A stretch of 14,750 nucleotides of DNA, taken from NCBI GenBank assembly GCA_946004305.1, contig CAMFZJ010000018.1:1-14750 (forward strand). The letters are read 5' to 3'. Position numbers and translations under genes: made by a program. Positions 14,156 to 14,750 of the stretch are shown piece by piece (the stretch's first letter is position 1; the number at the start of each line of letters is the position of its first letter). The DNA is from an uncultured Clostridia bacterium. Its GTDB lineage: Bacteria > Bacillota > Clostridia > Oscillospirales > Acutalibacteraceae. The notes under the pieces were generated by a model. It ran no database searches and had not been told where the DNA came from. It saw only the letters and a list, made by a program, of their open reading frames with translations.

Positions 14156-14750
14156 TTAAAAGCTAAGACTGTTAAATGTATCGTCAAGAAGCTTACAGGA
14201 GTCCTTAAACTTTTTAATTTCCGAGTCAGTCATTGTAAGCTCAATTATCCTGTCTGCACCCTTGCTGTTAATAATACAAGGGTTTCCCACATATACATCT
14301 CCAAGTCCATAGGCTTCACCCATTTTTGAGGTAATTGTAAGAATGGAATTTTCGTCCTGTAATATCGCTCTTACTATCCTGCATATAGCCATACCAATGC
14401 CATAGTAGGTTGCTCCCTTTGCTTCAATAATTTCATATGCAGCATATCTTACATCTTTGCTTATTTTTTCAAGCTCCTCCATTTTGTATTGTGGGTTGTC
14501 CATAAGCACATCCAAAACCGGTTTTGTTGCCAAAAGGAGCTGTGACCAAGGAACAAACTCACTGTCCCCATGCTCACCTATAACATAGCCGTGGACGCTT
14601 CTCGGGCCAACTTTAAAATAATTACCAATCAAAAATCTTAGTCTTGCAGAGTCCAAAGTGGTACCGGTGCCTATTACCCTTTCTGCAGGAAAACTTGAAA
14701 GCTTTTGTGTAATCCTTGTCATAATATCAACAGGATTTGTTGCAACTAAG
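14156..14750 (-). CDS. ldh: L-lactate dehydrogenase, C-terminal part (5' end beyond window)
   Basis: About 198 residues of the C-terminal part of an NAD-dependent L-lactate dehydrogenase, running off the right edge. It reads VATNPVDIMT, VIGTGTTLDSARLRFLIG (with the substrate-binding Arg of DSARLR) and VIGEHGDSEFVPWS containing the catalytic His of the LDH active-site signature, then the normal C-terminal helices. It reduces pyruvate to L-lactate, regenerating NAD in fermentation. Malate dehydrogenase is the main alternative in the superfamily, but the GEHGDSE signature and the GTTLDSAR form fit lactate dehydrogenase better. Nothing appears missing from the visible part. It ends at its own terminator and is separated by 217 bp from the transpeptidase gene. 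Confidence 0.92.
   Translation of the reverse strand, partial: LVATNPVDIMTRITQKLSSFPAERVIGTGTTLDSARLRFLIGNYFKVGPRSVHGYVIGEHGDSEFVPWSQLLLATKPVLDVLMDNPQYKMEELEKISKDVRYAAYEIIEAKGATYYGIGMAICRIVRAILQDENSILTITSKMGEAYGLGDVYVGNPCIINSKGADRIIELTMTDSEIKKFKDSCKLLDDTFNSLSF

Overview
The window looks like a chromosomal segment of an endospore-forming, low-GC Firmicute, most likely a gut-type Clostridium relative (Clostridia, perhaps Oscillospiraceae). Two sporulation genes support this: the spore maturation gene spmA at the left edge and a gene for an alpha/beta-type small acid-soluble spore protein (SASP). The promoters are sigma-A type and the genes have strong AGGAGG-like ribosome binding sites. The family assignment is inference from gene content and style; no search was run.

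Layout. 1-569 (-): 3' part of spmA, divergent from a + strand group with an AbrB/SpoVT-type regulator carrying a C-terminal Cys4 knuckle, a ComEB-type dCMP deaminase and an Sfp-type phosphopantetheinyl transferase. That group ends at a shared hairpin terminator facing the SASP gene. 2509-9257 (-): a compact five-gene envelope operon with a consensus promoter (TTGACT-17-TATAAT). In order of transcription it encodes two paralogous secreted proteins with cell-wall-binding repeats and a transglutaminase-like C-terminus, an MBOAT O-acyltransferase, an AlgX/DHHW-like SGNH partner, and a G5/DUF348 lipoprotein. It ends at a strong terminator. 9415-11034 (-): a membrane-anchored LytR-CpsA-Psr (LCP) ligase with an N-terminal zinc ribbon, ending in a terminator identical over 42 bp to the one closing the five-gene operon. 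11140-12572 (+): a strong promoter, a short leader reading frame, an HNH/AP2-type endonuclease gene, a structured intergenic stretch and a low-molecular-weight protein tyrosine phosphatase. 12592-13938 (-): a lipoprotein L,D-transpeptidase with three fibronectin-III-like modules. 14156-14750 (-): the 3' part of L-lactate dehydrogenase.

How the genes fit together. Most of the window concerns the cell envelope. The MBOAT/SGNH pair should O-acylate a surface polymer outside the membrane, LCP ligases attach polymers to peptidoglycan, the transpeptidase cross-links peptidoglycan, and the repeat-bearing and G5 proteins sit on the wall. LMW tyrosine phosphatases often control polysaccharide export.

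The most unusual observation is at 11192-12110. The endonuclease gene sits between two copies of the first six codons of the phosphatase gene (15 of 18 bases match, including a 12-bp exact direct repeat in the same frame). Deleting one repeat plus the intervening DNA, 870 bp in all, would restore a normal phosphatase start just behind the strong promoter. This looks like a homing-endonuclease-type insertion into a conserved gene start that rebuilt its host's 5' end, with a leader RNA able to hide the rebuilt ribosome binding site. A second notable point is that the five-gene envelope operon lies between the two identical 42-bp terminator repeats.
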